Positions 44,731 through 53,752 of a stretch of DNA of 55,954 nucleotides are shown one piece after another; the stretch's first letter is position 1, and each line of letters starts with the position of its first letter. Origin of the DNA: Clostridia bacterium (GTDB taxonomy: Bacteria; Bacillota; Clostridia; Acetivibrionales; JAFADI01); contig JAOACY010000022.1 in the NCBI GenBank assembly GCA_026417615.1, forward strand, positions 1-55,954, written 5' to 3'. Position numbers and translations under genes: made by a program. Under the pieces are notes generated by a model that ran no database searches, was not told where the DNA came from, and saw only the letters and a program-made list of their open reading frames with translations.

Positions 44731-46986
44731 ATGAAAGTAATACACTTAATCGGAGGCGGAGACATAGGCGGAGCCAAGTCCCACGTCCTCTCATTAGTAA
44801 AAGAGCTGGGAAAGCACATAGATGTCAAGCTTATAAGCTTCAGGCCGGGTCCATTCGCCGACGATGCACGGGATATGGGCATTGACGTAGAGGTGGTAAA
44901 AACCGGCAGCATAGTCAGCGACATCAGACGAGTGATGGACATTATTCGCTCTGAGGGCTTTGAAATCATACATTCACATGGTGCAAAGGCCAATATGATT
45001 TCCGTAATCATTAAAAGGTTTTATGAGCTTCCCACTGTAACAACCGTTCACAGCGACTACAGGCTTGATTATCTTCAGAGCCTGCTGAAAAGAATGTCCT
45101 TCGGAATTATAAATACTGTGGCCCTGCGTTTTATAGACTACTACATAGGAGTTTCAAACAGCTTCAAGGACATGCTTGCCAGGAGGAACTTCGACCCAGA
45201 GCTTATATTTACGGTATATAACGGAATAGATTTTGATACTGAGCTTCCGGAATATTCACGGAAAGTATTCTTGGAAAAATACAACCTCGGCAATATAAAG
45301 GATGAAGATATACTGGTCGGTATCGCAGCAAGGCTTGACCCCGTAAAAGGACTTAATGTTCTGCTTAATGCAGCAAAAATAGTTGTAAGCAAGCATCCCT
45401 CAGTGCAGTTTCTTATTGCCGGAGACGGAAAAGAAAGAAGGTCGTTGGAGAAGAAGGCTTTATCTCTTGGCATTTCAGACAATGTCCGCTTTCTTGGATT
45501 TGTTAACGGCATATACGAATTCTTCAACTGCCTTGATATAAATCTCCTTACATCCATGAGCGAGAGCTTTCCCTATGTAATATTGGAGGGTGCAAGGCTG
45601 AAGAAGCCTACAATAAGCAGCAACGTGGGGGGGATTTCCGACCTCATAGAAAGCGGCAAAAACGGCTTTCTCTTTAATCCCGGAGACTATAGAAAGCTGG
45701 CCGACCACATACTGGAGCTTATAGAAAATCCCGCCCTCAGAAAAGAAATGGGTGAAAAGCTATACCAGAAGGCCCTGTCCCAATTTTCGCTGAAAAACAT
45801 GTGCAGCACCCAGTTGGATATTTATAACAAAATAATCGAGCGAGGCATTGTAAAGCCAAACTCTACTGCGCGATACGATGTGATAATTTCCGGCTACTAC
45901 GGCTTTAACAATATCGGTGACGACTCAATGCTTATGGCCATAATAGACAACCTCAGAAAATATAAAAAAGATATCCGTATTCTGGTTCTGTCAAAGCAGC
46001 CGGTTGAAACAAGCACAACATATAATGTAGATGCCGTTTACCGCTTCAATCTTTTTAGCATACTAAGGTACATGAAGAGCTCAAAGCTCTTCATAAACGG
46101 GGGCGGAAGCCTTATTCAGGATAATACCAGCACCAGATCCCTTATATACTATTTGAGCATGATCTGGCTTGCAAAAAAGCTTGGCATGAAGGTCATGATT
46201 TATGCCAACGGCATAGGTCCGCTTAACAAGGAATCAAACAGAAAGGTCACCAAGGCGGTAATTAACCAGGCTGATGTTATAACGCTAAGAGAAAAGCAGT
46301 CAAAGCAGGAGATAGATTCTTTGCATATAACCCTGCCTCGCATGTCCATAACTGCAGACCCTGCAATGACAATTGCCGCGGCACCGGAAGATGAGGTTGA
46401 CAGGATTATGGCTTTAGAAGGGCTAACGCCCCATGGAAGGTATGTAGGCTTTTCCGTAAGGAAATGGAAGGAATGCTTGGAATACGAGGATATAATAGCC
46501 AGAACCGCCGACTATATGATAGAAAAATATAAAGTGCAGCCGGTATTTATTCCCATGCATTTCCCGCATGACCTCCTCTGCTCGGAGGAAATAATATCAA
46601 AAATGAGGGGAAAAGCCTTTATAATAAGGGAAAAGTACACCGGAAGCCATACCCTTGGTATAGTCAGCCGTATGGAAATGCTTATCGGTATGCGGCTCCA
46701 TGCCCTTATTTTTGCAGCCTGCGCCTGTGTGCCAATTGTAGGCCTTGCTTATGACCAGAAAGTAGAGGGCTTCCTGCAGTACATCAATCAAGCGCACAAT
46801 GCCTCCGCCGGTTTCGTCAAAAGCCTTGAATTTGAAAAGCTAAGACATATGGTAGACAATGTGTGGGCAAACAGAGCTTTGATAAAAGAGCAGCTCAGGT
46901 CTGCAATACCTGATTTGCAGGCAAAGGCCATGACTGATACAAAAATTGCAATTGAATTGATAGAGGAGAAGGAGAATGGAGAATAG
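44731..46986 (+). CDS. csaB: GT4 glycosyltransferase fused to CsaB polysaccharide pyruvyl transferase
   Basis: This 751-residue protein is two enzymes in one chain. Residues 1 to about 375 are a GT4 glycosyltransferase (GGGDIGGAKSH at the start, GIAARLDPVKGLNVLLNAA and ESFPYVILEGARLKKP). Residues from about 380 are a pyruvyl transferase of the CsaB type (GYYGFNNIGDDSML, FINGGGSLIQD, GIGPLN). CsaB adds the ketal pyruvate to secondary cell-wall polymer that anchors SLH-domain S-layer proteins; the GT4 half probably builds the same polymer. The ATG follows GGGAG. The gene overlaps tagA by 11 nt. Confidence 0.92.
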   Translation: MKVIHLIGGGDIGGAKSHVLSLVKELGKHIDVKLISFRPGPFADDARDMGIDVEVVKTGSIVSDIRRVMDIIRSEGFEIIHSHGAKANMISVIIKRFYELPTVTTVHSDYRLDYLQSLLKRMSFGIINTVALRFIDYYIGVSNSFKDMLARRNFDPELIFTVYNGIDFDTELPEYSRKVFLEKYNLGNIKDEDILVGIAARLDPVKGLNVLLNAAKIVVSKHPSVQFLIAGDGKERRSLEKKALSLGISDNVRFLGFVNGIYEFFNCLDINLLTSMSESFPYVILEGARLKKPTISSNVGGISDLIESGKNGFLFNPGDYRKLADHILELIENPALRKEMGEKLYQKALSQFSLKNMCSTQLDIYNKIIERGIVKPNSTARYDVIISGYYGFNNIGDDSMLMAIIDNLRKYKKDIRILVLSKQPVETSTTYNVDAVYRFNLFSILRYMKSSKLFINGGGSLIQDNTSTRSLIYYLSMIWLAKKLGMKVMIYANGIGPLNKESNRKVTKAVINQADVITLREKQSKQEIDSLHITLPRMSITADPAMTIAAAPEDEVDRIMALEGLTPHGRYVGFSVRKWKECLEYEDIIARTADYMIEKYKVQPVFIPMHFPHDLLCSEEIISKMRGKAFIIREKYTGSHTLGIVSRMEMLIGMRLHALIFAACACVPIVGLAYDQKVEGFLQYINQAHNASAGFVKSLEFEKLRHMVDNVWANRALIKEQLRSAIPDLQAKAMTDTKIAIELIEEKENGE

Positions 46987-47725
46987 AAATACCGTAAGCA
47001 TCATGGATATACCTATTGACAATCTGACAATGCAAGAGGCAATTGACAGGCTCCGCCTATTCCTTCGCGGCTCGAGAGTGCATACAGTTTATACTCCTAA
47101 TGCTGAAATATTGATGGCCGCCCTAAGAAACAGCAAGCTAAAATCCATTCTTTGCGAGGCGGATATGCTTGTGGCAGACGGCGCAGGAGTGGTTCTGGCA
47201 TCAAAAATACTTGGCGCCCCTGTGAAGGAAAAGGTTTCGGGGATAGATCTGGTCAGAAATTCCATGTCCGCCAGCTCTTGGGGCAGGACAAGGTACTACC
47301 TCCTCGGTGGAAAGCCTGGCGTTGCCGAAGCTGCAGCAGAAAAAATTTTAAAAGCTTATGTGAATGTAGAAATAGCCGGCTGCAGAAATGGGTATTTTAA
47401 AGATAGCGACGAACCGGGAATAATTGAAGATATAAACTCCTCCGACGCCGATATACTGCTTGTGGCCCTTGGTGCCCCCAAGCAGGAGGAGTGGATTTAC
47501 AGAAACCGCAGCAGGCTGAAGGTCAAGGTCGCTATCGGAGTAGGAGGCACTCTGGATGTTCTGGCAGGCAAGGTAAGGCTGGCGCCCGAGTTCATGCGCA
47601 AGGCAGGCCTCGAATGGTTGTACCGCCTGTACAAGGAGCCATGGAGGTACAAACGCATGCTGGAGCTTCCGAGATTTGTGCTTCTTGTTTTAAAAATGAG
47701 GTTTTTTAGAAAGAATAATAAATAA
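46976..47725 (+). CDS. WecG/TagA/CpsF-family glycosyltransferase
   Basis: This 249-residue GT26 enzyme has the signature GAPKQEEWIYRNRSRLKVKV, then GVGGTLDVLAGKVRLAP and a C-terminal WLYRL-KEPWRYKRM. In B. subtilis TagA adds ManNAc to lipid-linked GlcNAc to start wall teichoic acid. Its coupling to csaB suggests it makes the linkage disaccharide of the pyruvylated S-layer anchor polymer. The ATG lies within the end of csaB. Confidence 0.95.
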   Translation: MENRNTVSIMDIPIDNLTMQEAIDRLRLFLRGSRVHTVYTPNAEILMAALRNSKLKSILCEADMLVADGAGVVLASKILGAPVKEKVSGIDLVRNSMSASSWGRTRYYLLGGKPGVAEAAAEKILKAYVNVEIAGCRNGYFKDSDEPGIIEDINSSDADILLVALGAPKQEEWIYRNRSRLKVKVAIGVGGTLDVLAGKVRLAPEFMRKAGLEWLYRLYKEPWRYKRMLELPRFVLLVLKMRFFRKNNK

Positions 47726-47749
47726 TCATAGTTAAGGGGAGAATAAAAA

Positions 47750-48709
47750 ATGAGTGTAATGGAAAAAGCCAAAGAATTGCTGAAGGACTATAAAAAAACC
47801 CTGGAAGAATTTATAGAATCAAATCAAGCTTCGAATTCAAAAAAAATATCACGGCTATTAAAAAAAGGTGATTTTGAGGAAGCTATGGAGGTCTTGTCAG
47901 ATTCCTTTTCAAATCTCGTAACCATATCGAATGATTGGGAAAGCCACCCGAATAATATAATCGGAGGCAGGACTCCGGCAGAGTTTTTCAAAGAAATCGA
48001 GGACAACAGGCATATTGTCGAATTATTTAATGAAGCCTCTGAAATAATTGATACGGATCTGCCTCTTTCCTTCGTAGATAGAATGAAAGCCGGAGGAAAA
48101 GAAGTTCAAGAAGGCTTGCTTGCAATGCTTCAGGATGTCTCCCTGCTTGATGACGTGAACCAGGATATTTCATCACAGCTTTCTGCCATACGCTATCTTG
48201 GACTAGTCGGCACCGGAAATACAACCGGCCCTCTCCTTGAGCTGATGTATAAGGTTCACGAGGATAATGACCTGGTTCTTGAAAAAATATCAGAAAGTCT
48301 TGTAAATATCGGCCCTGCATGTCTTGATGCAGTTCTTGAGAAATTGGAAAGTTCACAGTGTATTGGCCCTGTTGAGGAGTACCTTATGGGGATTGTGTCA
48401 AAGCTTGGCTCTAATAATAAGTCCGACAGGATATACAGATGCCTGAAGAATGCCTTTATGAAGATGGAAAACAAGGCCATCGGAGCACTCTTCTTTGCAA
48501 AATATGGAGATGGACGTATAATTCCAGCCCTCAGGGGTTTTGTGGCAAAAAACCTTGACACCATTAGCAGGGAAACCTATTATGAAATTAAATTTGCTGT
48601 TGAAAAGCTGGGTGGAAATATGGACGATCTGTTCAAAGAGTGGGATGAAGATGACGAAGGCTACGAAATATGCCCTGACTGCGGAATGCACATGAGCGAG
48701 CATGATTAA
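47750..48709 (+). CDS. HEAT-repeat-like protein with C-terminal Cys/His motif
   Basis: This 319-residue protein is mainly helical; the stretch 120-290 reads as HEAT-like repeats (SAIRYLGLVGTGNTTGPLLEL, then SLVNIGPACLDAVLEKLES). The tail is very acidic and ends CPDCGMHMSEHD, a possible small zinc site. No signal peptide is seen. The ATG follows AAGGGGAG, 24 nt after tagA, so it may be co-transcribed. I do not recognise a specific family. Confidence 0.7.
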   Translation: MSVMEKAKELLKDYKKTLEEFIESNQASNSKKISRLLKKGDFEEAMEVLSDSFSNLVTISNDWESHPNNIIGGRTPAEFFKEIEDNRHIVELFNEASEIIDTDLPLSFVDRMKAGGKEVQEGLLAMLQDVSLLDDVNQDISSQLSAIRYLGLVGTGNTTGPLLELMYKVHEDNDLVLEKISESLVNIGPACLDAVLEKLESSQCIGPVEEYLMGIVSKLGSNNKSDRIYRCLKNAFMKMENKAIGALFFAKYGDGRIIPALRGFVAKNLDTISRETYYEIKFAVEKLGGNMDDLFKEWDEDDEGYEICPDCGMHMSEHD

Positions 48710-48741
48710 GCACACCAAATGCTTATTTTGCTATTTTCATT

Positions 48742-48769
48742 AAAGAAGAGACGGTAAGGTCTCTTCTTT
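48742..48769. terminator. Bidirectional terminator between convergent genes
   Basis: AAAGAAGAGAC (48742-48752) pairs perfectly with GTCTCTTCTTT (48759-48769) across a 6-nt loop, with A- and T-rich flanks. It separates the HEAT-like gene from the convergent exported coiled-coil gene. Confidence 0.88.
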
Positions 48770-48770
48770 A

Positions 48771-49337
48771 TTACTTTACAGTATATTCACCCTTAACAAG
48801 CACCCAGCATTTCACAGTGGCCTTTATGCCTCTTCCGTCATTCCTGGAGGACAGAATCAGGTGGTTCAGCGGAACAGGCTGTCCGGTAATGATGTCGACT
48901 CCGGTTCCTGCTGTCAGGCTGGAGAGTCCGCCCTTTTCCCCTGAGATTGCGGTGGCCTTGCCTCCCCTTAATACAATTTCGGTGCTTGCTCCAAGGAGCA
49001 TTGTTTTTCCCGGCTCAAGCTCTATGACTTCGAATTTGGGTGCTGCAGCCTGCTGCTGCGCAGCCACCAGCTTGTTAAGATTGTCTACCGAGGCTGCCAG
49101 CTCTGTATTTTTCGCTACAAGCTCTGTGTTCTTCGCTGCCAATTCGTTTAGCTTTGTTGTCAGCTCTGCCAGCTTGGTGTCCACATAGTCCTGAGACACG
49201 AGAGGATTGGCGTCCGTTCCGGGTTCACCGGTGACAGCCTGAACCATATGTATGGCAAAAAAGCTGCACAATAATGTCAATAGTATCAACAGTAGTGCAA
49301 TATGTCTCTTATTAACGTATCCTAACCTCTTCATCAT
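48771..49337 (-). CDS. Exported coiled-coil protein, unrecognised
   Basis: This 188-residue protein has a signal peptide or anchor (about residues 12-33, VQA-V cleavage possible), a short coiled coil (about 48-95, heptad-like TELAAKNTELVAKNTELAAS) and a beta-rich C-terminal domain (about 100-188) with many Gly and no Cys in likely catalytic context. It would sit outside the cell, perhaps as an oligomer. It follows the EndoA toxin gene by 99 nt on the same strand. ATG 49337 or 49334 may start it, behind GGGGG. I know of no function. Confidence 0.65.
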   Translation of the reverse strand: MMKRLGYVNKRHIALLLILLTLLCSFFAIHMVQAVTGEPGTDANPLVSQDYVDTKLAELTTKLNELAAKNTELVAKNTELAASVDNLNKLVAAQQQAAAPKFEVIELEPGKTMLLGASTEIVLRGGKATAISGEKGGLSSLTAGTGVDIITGQPVPLNHLILSSRNDGRGIKATVKCWVLVKGEYTVK

Positions 49338-49436
49338 ATGTACCCCCGTTTTATATCCAAGTCCCTTTATCTAAAAATTTTATCGGATGCTTTGATTCAA
49401 CCGCTTAGCTGAATTTGACTTTTTCGCCGGCTTCCT

Positions 49437-49790
49437 CTATGTAATGTCCAAAAGCCCGAAGCTTATGCTTAAGGCTTCATTTACCTTATCCATGAGCTCG
49501 TCGTCAAGGTGTCCGATTTTTTCCCTCAGCCGCTTCTTGTCAATAGTCCTGATCTGCTCCAGCAGTATGACAGAATCCTTTACCAGACCGTATTCCTGGG
49601 CGCTGATTTCAATATGGGTGGGAAGCTTCGCCTTGTTTATCTGGGAGGTAATGGCAGCGGCTATTACAGTTGGACTGTATTTATTTCCCACGTCATTCTG
49701 CACTATGAGGACCGGCCTGATACCGCCTTGCTCGGAGCCGATTACAGGACTTAAGTCGGCATAGAATATGTCTCCTCGTTTTATAACCAC
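49437..49790 (-). CDS. ndoA: EndoA/MazF-type mRNA interferase toxin
   Basis: This 117-residue ribonuclease matches B. subtilis EndoA (NdoA/PemK/MazF fold): [20 protein letters not shown] at the start, RPVLIVQND, then TSQI and [10 protein letters not shown]. It cleaves mRNA at short sequences (UACAU in Bacillus). It starts 2 nt after the antitoxin gene. Unlike plasmid systems, this chromosomal pair is conserved beside alr in Firmicutes, as here. Confidence 0.95.
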   Translation of the reverse strand: MVIKRGDIFYADLSPVIGSEQGGIRPVLIVQNDVGNKYSPTVIAAAITSQINKAKLPTHIEISAQEYGLVKDSVILLEQIRTIDKKRLREKIGHLDDELMDKVNEALSISFGLLDIT

Positions 49791-49792
49791 TT

Positions 49793-50068
49793 TTATTCCA
49801 ACTCCCCAAGCCGTTCTTCATATTTGCTCTGCTGGTCGTTATCCGCTTCAAAGAACAGTTCAGCCAGTTTAATGTTAATTTCAGCCATTTCCTGGTAACC
49901 CTTCTTCATTTTATCCCTCATTTCGATTTTTCTTCTCTCGCGTATATAAAGCTTCATGGCTTCCCTGACAAATTCACTCCTGTTTGTCTTTTCAACCGAA
50001 ACAATAGAGTCAACTTCCTTCAGCAAATTGTCTGGAAGACTTATCAATATTTTGCGTAATTCAGCCAA
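49793..50068 (-). CDS. ndoAI: EndoAI antitoxin, ribbon-helix-helix
   Basis: This 91-residue CopG-type protein has an N-terminal ribbon-helix-helix DNA-binding part ([18 protein letters not shown] and [14 protein letters not shown]) and a C-terminal tail that should block EndoA. The start is TTG at 50068, 8 nt after GGGGG. Such antitoxins usually repress their own operon; a dyad at 50155-50195 is a candidate site. Confidence 0.93.
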   Translation of the reverse strand: MAELRKILISLPDNLLKEVDSIVSVEKTNRSEFVREAMKLYIRERRKIEMRDKMKKGYQEMAEINIKLAELFFEADNDQQSKYEERLGELE

Positions 50069-50154
50069 AATAAAAACCCCCGCATCTTAATTCGTGTCGG
50101 CAGATCAAAGAGAGAAGCCTTTGAAATATATTTTGCGTAAATAAAACAAAAAAT

Positions 50155-50195
50155 GCGTGTTGTATTAAAATTTGCATTATTAATAATACAGACGC
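50155..50195. promoter_or_regulatory. Dyad upstream of the toxin-antitoxin pair
   Basis: GCGTGTTGTATTA (50155-50167) is mirrored by TAATACAGACGC (50184-50195) with one bulged base. It lies about 90 nt before the antitoxin start in the 204-nt gap after alr. I found no convincing promoter or terminator in that gap. Confidence 0.4.
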
Positions 50196-50272
50196 AATCG
50201 GATAGTATTATCGCCCATAATATATATATAATTATAATCCGCTCCATATGCATGGGTCAAATTAAAATTTTG

Positions 50273-51448
50273 TTACGGAAGCAGATAGTTCAGCACACCG
50301 GAAACTTTTCCGTCTTGTATATACACCCTTGGTATCCTTTTCCCTATAATGCAAACAATCTCATAATTAATAGTGCCGACTGCAGAAGCTATTTCTTCAA
50401 TGGTAATTTTTCTATCTCCCTGCTCACCAAAAAGCACCACCTCATCACCCACCTTAACCTCCGAGATCAGATCAGTCACATCCACCATGCATTGATCCAT
50501 GCATATTTTGCCGGCAACGGGGGCTTCCTCCCCATTTACAAGCACTCTCGCCTTGGACGTAAGAAGCCGTGTATATCCGTCAGCATAGCCGATCGGAATA
50601 GTTGCAATCCTGCTTTCGCGGCTTGTGGTAAAAATCCTTCCGTAGCTTATGCTGGTGCCTGCCTCAACTGTCTTAACCATTGTAACATTTGCCTTTAATG
50701 TCATGGCAGGCTTTAATTGAACCTTGGACTTGTCAACCTCTTCGGATGGGTATAGCCCGTAGAGGGCAATCCCTGGCCTGACCATATTCAAGTGCATTTC
50801 GGGGAACTCTATAAGAGCGGCGCTGTTTGCAGCATGCTTCACAGGTATATACACACCTATCCTGTTCAGCTCGCTGCAGATGCTCATGAATTTTTCGAAC
50901 TGCATATGGGTGTAGCTCTTGTCCTTTTCATCCGCTGATGCAAAGTGAGTAAAAAGCCCTTCAATGATTATGCCTGGCAGCCTGCTTATTTGAACGACAT
51001 TTTTAACCGCACTGTAGCCGGGCATAAATCCTATCCTTGTCATACCCGTATCTATCTTGATGTGTATCTTCACATTTCTGCCCAGCTTGACCGCTGCTGC
51101 CGACAGCGCCTCCGCAAGGTCATGGCTGAAAACCGTCTGGGTGACGTCGTTTGTTATTATCTCCTCCGCTCTCCTTGGATCGGTATAGCCAAGAATAAGG
51201 ATGGGGACCTCTATGCCGTTTTTCCTGAGCTGAACAGCTTCATCCAGCATGGAAACAGCAAGTCTGGACACACCGTTATTCAGCAGCGTTCTTGATACCT
51301 CCATCACACCATGCCCATAGGCGTCTGCTTTAACTACGCCAAGAAGCTCAGCGTTCCTGCTTGTTATTTTTTTCAGCTCCCTCACATTGTGAGCAATATT
51401 GTCAAGGTTTATCTCCGCCCATGCCCTGTTTAGCAAATACTCCATCAT
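50273..51448 (-). CDS. alr: Alanine racemase
   Basis: This 391-residue fold-III PLP enzyme interconverts L- and D-alanine for peptidoglycan. The PLP lysine is K40 in LGVVKADAYGHG, and the catalytic Tyr lies in SISYGRIF in the C-terminal beta domain. The start is ATG 51448 or the adjacent ATG 51445, behind GGGGGATA. It follows nnr and precedes ndoAI, the conserved Firmicutes order. Confidence 0.96.
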   Translation of the reverse strand: MMEYLLNRAWAEINLDNIAHNVRELKKITSRNAELLGVVKADAYGHGVMEVSRTLLNNGVSRLAVSMLDEAVQLRKNGIEVPILILGYTDPRRAEEIITNDVTQTVFSHDLAEALSAAAVKLGRNVKIHIKIDTGMTRIGFMPGYSAVKNVVQISRLPGIIIEGLFTHFASADEKDKSYTHMQFEKFMSICSELNRIGVYIPVKHAANSAALIEFPEMHLNMVRPGIALYGLYPSEEVDKSKVQLKPAMTLKANVTMVKTVEAGTSISYGRIFTTSRESRIATIPIGYADGYTRLLTSKARVLVNGEEAPVAGKICMDQCMVDVTDLISEVKVGDEVVLFGEQGDRKITIEEIASAVGTINYEIVCIIGKRIPRVYIQDGKVSGVLNYLLP

Positions 51449-51494
51449 TATCCCCCGGTTTCTTTTTTCTTTTGTTATAATGCCTGCACATATA

Positions 51495-53051
51495 TTATTT
51501 ATCCTTCACCAGCTTTTTCACAATCGCTGGAATTTCATTGACCACGTCACTTGCTATCATGCCGTGCTCACCCTTTTTTGCAGCAGCAACGTCACCTGCC
51601 ATTCCATGTATATACACCCCTGCAATTGCAGCATCTGAAGGTTTCAGTCCCTGTCCCGCAAGGCTCGATATGATGCCAGCAAGGACATCCCCCGTGCCTG
51701 CCGTAGCCATTCCAGGGTTCCCCGTAGGATTGATGTGGAAGCTTCCGTCAGGCAAAGCAACCACTGTCCTTGAGCCCTTGAGAACCACATTGACATTCCA
51801 TTTCATGGCAAATTCCAAGGCTGCATCTATTCTATTATTCTGGACTTCTTGAGTGCTTATTCCCATAAGCCTGGACATCTCACCAGGATGAGGCGTTATT
51901 ACTGCCTCCGATTTCAGCCTGCCCAGCATGGATATATCTCTGGAAACTGCGTTCAATGCGTCCGCGTCAAGTATCAGGGGAATTTCGCTGTTTTCAATCA
52001 CCGCCGCAACAATACCCTCAATATCGTCGCTTACCGACAAGCCCGGACCTAAGGCGGCTACATTAACTCTTCCCAGCATATCAAGGATCTTCCTGATGCT
52101 GTCCTTCGAGAGGCATCCCTTTCCCTCATCCTCAAGAGGCACAGTCACAGATTCAAGAAGCGCAGCATCATAAATTGAAGATAACTTTGACGGAACCCCA
52201 AGATATACCAAGCCCGCCCCCGTACGCAAGGCTGCGCTTGCAGCCAGACATCCCGCTCCGGTCATTCCAGTCGAGCCGCTAATTATAAGAATCTTGCCAT
52301 AGTCACCCTTGTTGCTTTCGCTAAATCTCGACGGCATAAGCCTGCTTACCTGTTCCCGGTCAATAAGTGTATTTTTTATATTCATACCTTCCAGAACCTT
52401 TTTAGGTATTCCAATATCAGCAACTTTGAGCTTCCCGGCATATTCGCAGGCGGGATGCACCACCTGTCCCAGCTTGGGCAGAACGAAGGAAACCGTCATG
52501 TCAGCCTTTATACAGCTTCCGCACACCTTCCCGTTATACCCGTCTGCGCCCGAGGGCATATCAACTGACAGCACTGCCTTTCCTGAAGCATTTATAATTT
52601 CTATCGCTTTTTTTATAGTTCCCTTGACTTCACCTTTAAAGCCGGTTCCAAAGATGGTGTCAACAATCAGGTCTGCTGATATGCACTGCTTTTTCAGCTG
52701 CCTGAGCTGGGCATCAGCTAAAACCTCTATGACTTCAATGCCCATATTGAAAAGCACAGCAAGGTTTATTGCCGCGTCACCCTTTATCGTCTGCTTTTCC
52801 GCCAAAAGGAAGACTTTTACGTCCGCGCCGCTGTTATGAAGGTGTCTTGCGGCAGCAAAGCCGTCTCCGCCGTTATTGCCTTTTCCTGCGGCAATCAGTA
52901 TCCTCTTTCCTTTCAAGCCTCCCAGCATCTTGTTAATTTCTTCAACTACCCAGAGCGCGGCATTTTCCATTAGTATAACGCCTGGAATGCCAATATCCTC
53001 TATAGCTCTCCTGTCAATCTCTTTCATCTGCTCCGGTGTGACTAGCATCAT
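51495..53051 (-). CDS. nnr: Bifunctional NAD(P)H-hydrate repair enzyme (epimerase + ADP-dependent dehydratase)
   Basis: This 518-residue fusion repairs hydrated NADH/NADPH. The N-terminal half (about 1-215) is the NAD(P)HX epimerase with GKGNNGGDGFAAARHL. The C-terminal half (about 230-510) is the ribokinase-like dehydratase with DADALN and NPGMATAGTGDVLAGIISSL. ATG 53051 follows GAGGTTAAGC. It is full length. Confidence 0.96.
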   Translation of the reverse strand: MMLVTPEQMKEIDRRAIEDIGIPGVILMENAALWVVEEINKMLGGLKGKRILIAAGKGNNGGDGFAAARHLHNSGADVKVFLLAEKQTIKGDAAINLAVLFNMGIEVIEVLADAQLRQLKKQCISADLIVDTIFGTGFKGEVKGTIKKAIEIINASGKAVLSVDMPSGADGYNGKVCGSCIKADMTVSFVLPKLGQVVHPACEYAGKLKVADIGIPKKVLEGMNIKNTLIDREQVSRLMPSRFSESNKGDYGKILIISGSTGMTGAGCLAASAALRTGAGLVYLGVPSKLSSIYDAALLESVTVPLEDEGKGCLSKDSIRKILDMLGRVNVAALGPGLSVSDDIEGIVAAVIENSEIPLILDADALNAVSRDISMLGRLKSEAVITPHPGEMSRLMGISTQEVQNNRIDAALEFAMKWNVNVVLKGSRTVVALPDGSFHINPTGNPGMATAGTGDVLAGIISSLAGQGLKPSDAAIAGVYIHGMAGDVAAAKKGEHGMIASDVVNEIPAIVKKLVKDK

Positions 53052-53074
53052 GCTTAACCTCTTCTTTCCCTTCT

Positions 53075-53698
53075 TTATCCGAAGTATTCCTTGTCCAGCT
53101 TTTCCAGCTCCTCTTTGCCAAGCAGATCGTGGAAATAGGAATAAATGTCAGTATTGTCCTGGGACAGGGCTTCCTTCTCGTCTATGTATTCCTTAAGCTT
53201 GTTCCTGGTTTCTTCAATCAGCTTTTCAAGCTCTTCGACCCTTTTTTGCTTTGACCTTATATTGAAATAAACATGAATAACTGTGTTTTCAAGAAGCTCC
53301 AGGTTTGCTTCCTTTATGAGCTCCGGTATGTTGTCAAGCTCCTTTTCAATATACTCAAGCCTTTCATTTATACTTTTTATATCCTTCTGGCACTTTTGCA
53401 TATCTTCCTTGGCCTTGTCATTATCATTGTCATAAGCCTCGGTGGTCAGCTTTATTATCCTGTCCATGTATATTTTCTTGCGTCCTGCTATTTCCTTAGA
53501 TTCCGCAATAAGCCTGGATTGCTCTTTGAGAAGCTCCTTGACCTTTTCCTCAGACCTTAATATTTCGGGGGATTTCTCAGCATTGGCAAAAAGGCTTTGC
53601 CAGCGCTCATCCAATGTTAAAAGGGAAATGTCGTTTTTTCTCAGAATCTTCCTGTCGAACTTTCCTTTTTTAGTTTGCCGTTTAAAAAACTCAAGCAT
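53075..53698 (-). CDS. Coiled-coil protein, unrecognised
   Basis: This protein of about 207 residues is almost entirely helical and highly charged, with long coiled-coil stretches (about 35-190: KEQSRLIAESKEIAGRKK, KDIKSINERLEYIEKEL). It has no signal peptide or membrane helix. I chose ATG 53698 behind GGGGG; eight more codons are open upstream without a site. It lies between the DUF5693 gene and nnr in the same direction. No family is recognised. Confidence 0.72.
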   Translation of the reverse strand: MLEFFKRQTKKGKFDRKILRKNDISLLTLDERWQSLFANAEKSPEILRSEEKVKELLKEQSRLIAESKEIAGRKKIYMDRIIKLTTEAYDNDNDKAKEDMQKCQKDIKSINERLEYIEKELDNIPELIKEANLELLENTVIHVYFNIRSKQKRVEELEKLIEETRNKLKEYIDEKEALSQDNTDIYSYFHDLLGKEELEKLDKEYFG

Positions 53699-53752
53699 GG
53701 TTTTCCCCCTTGTAAATGCCATCTGGTTATTTTGCCATTTATGCGAAAAGCA

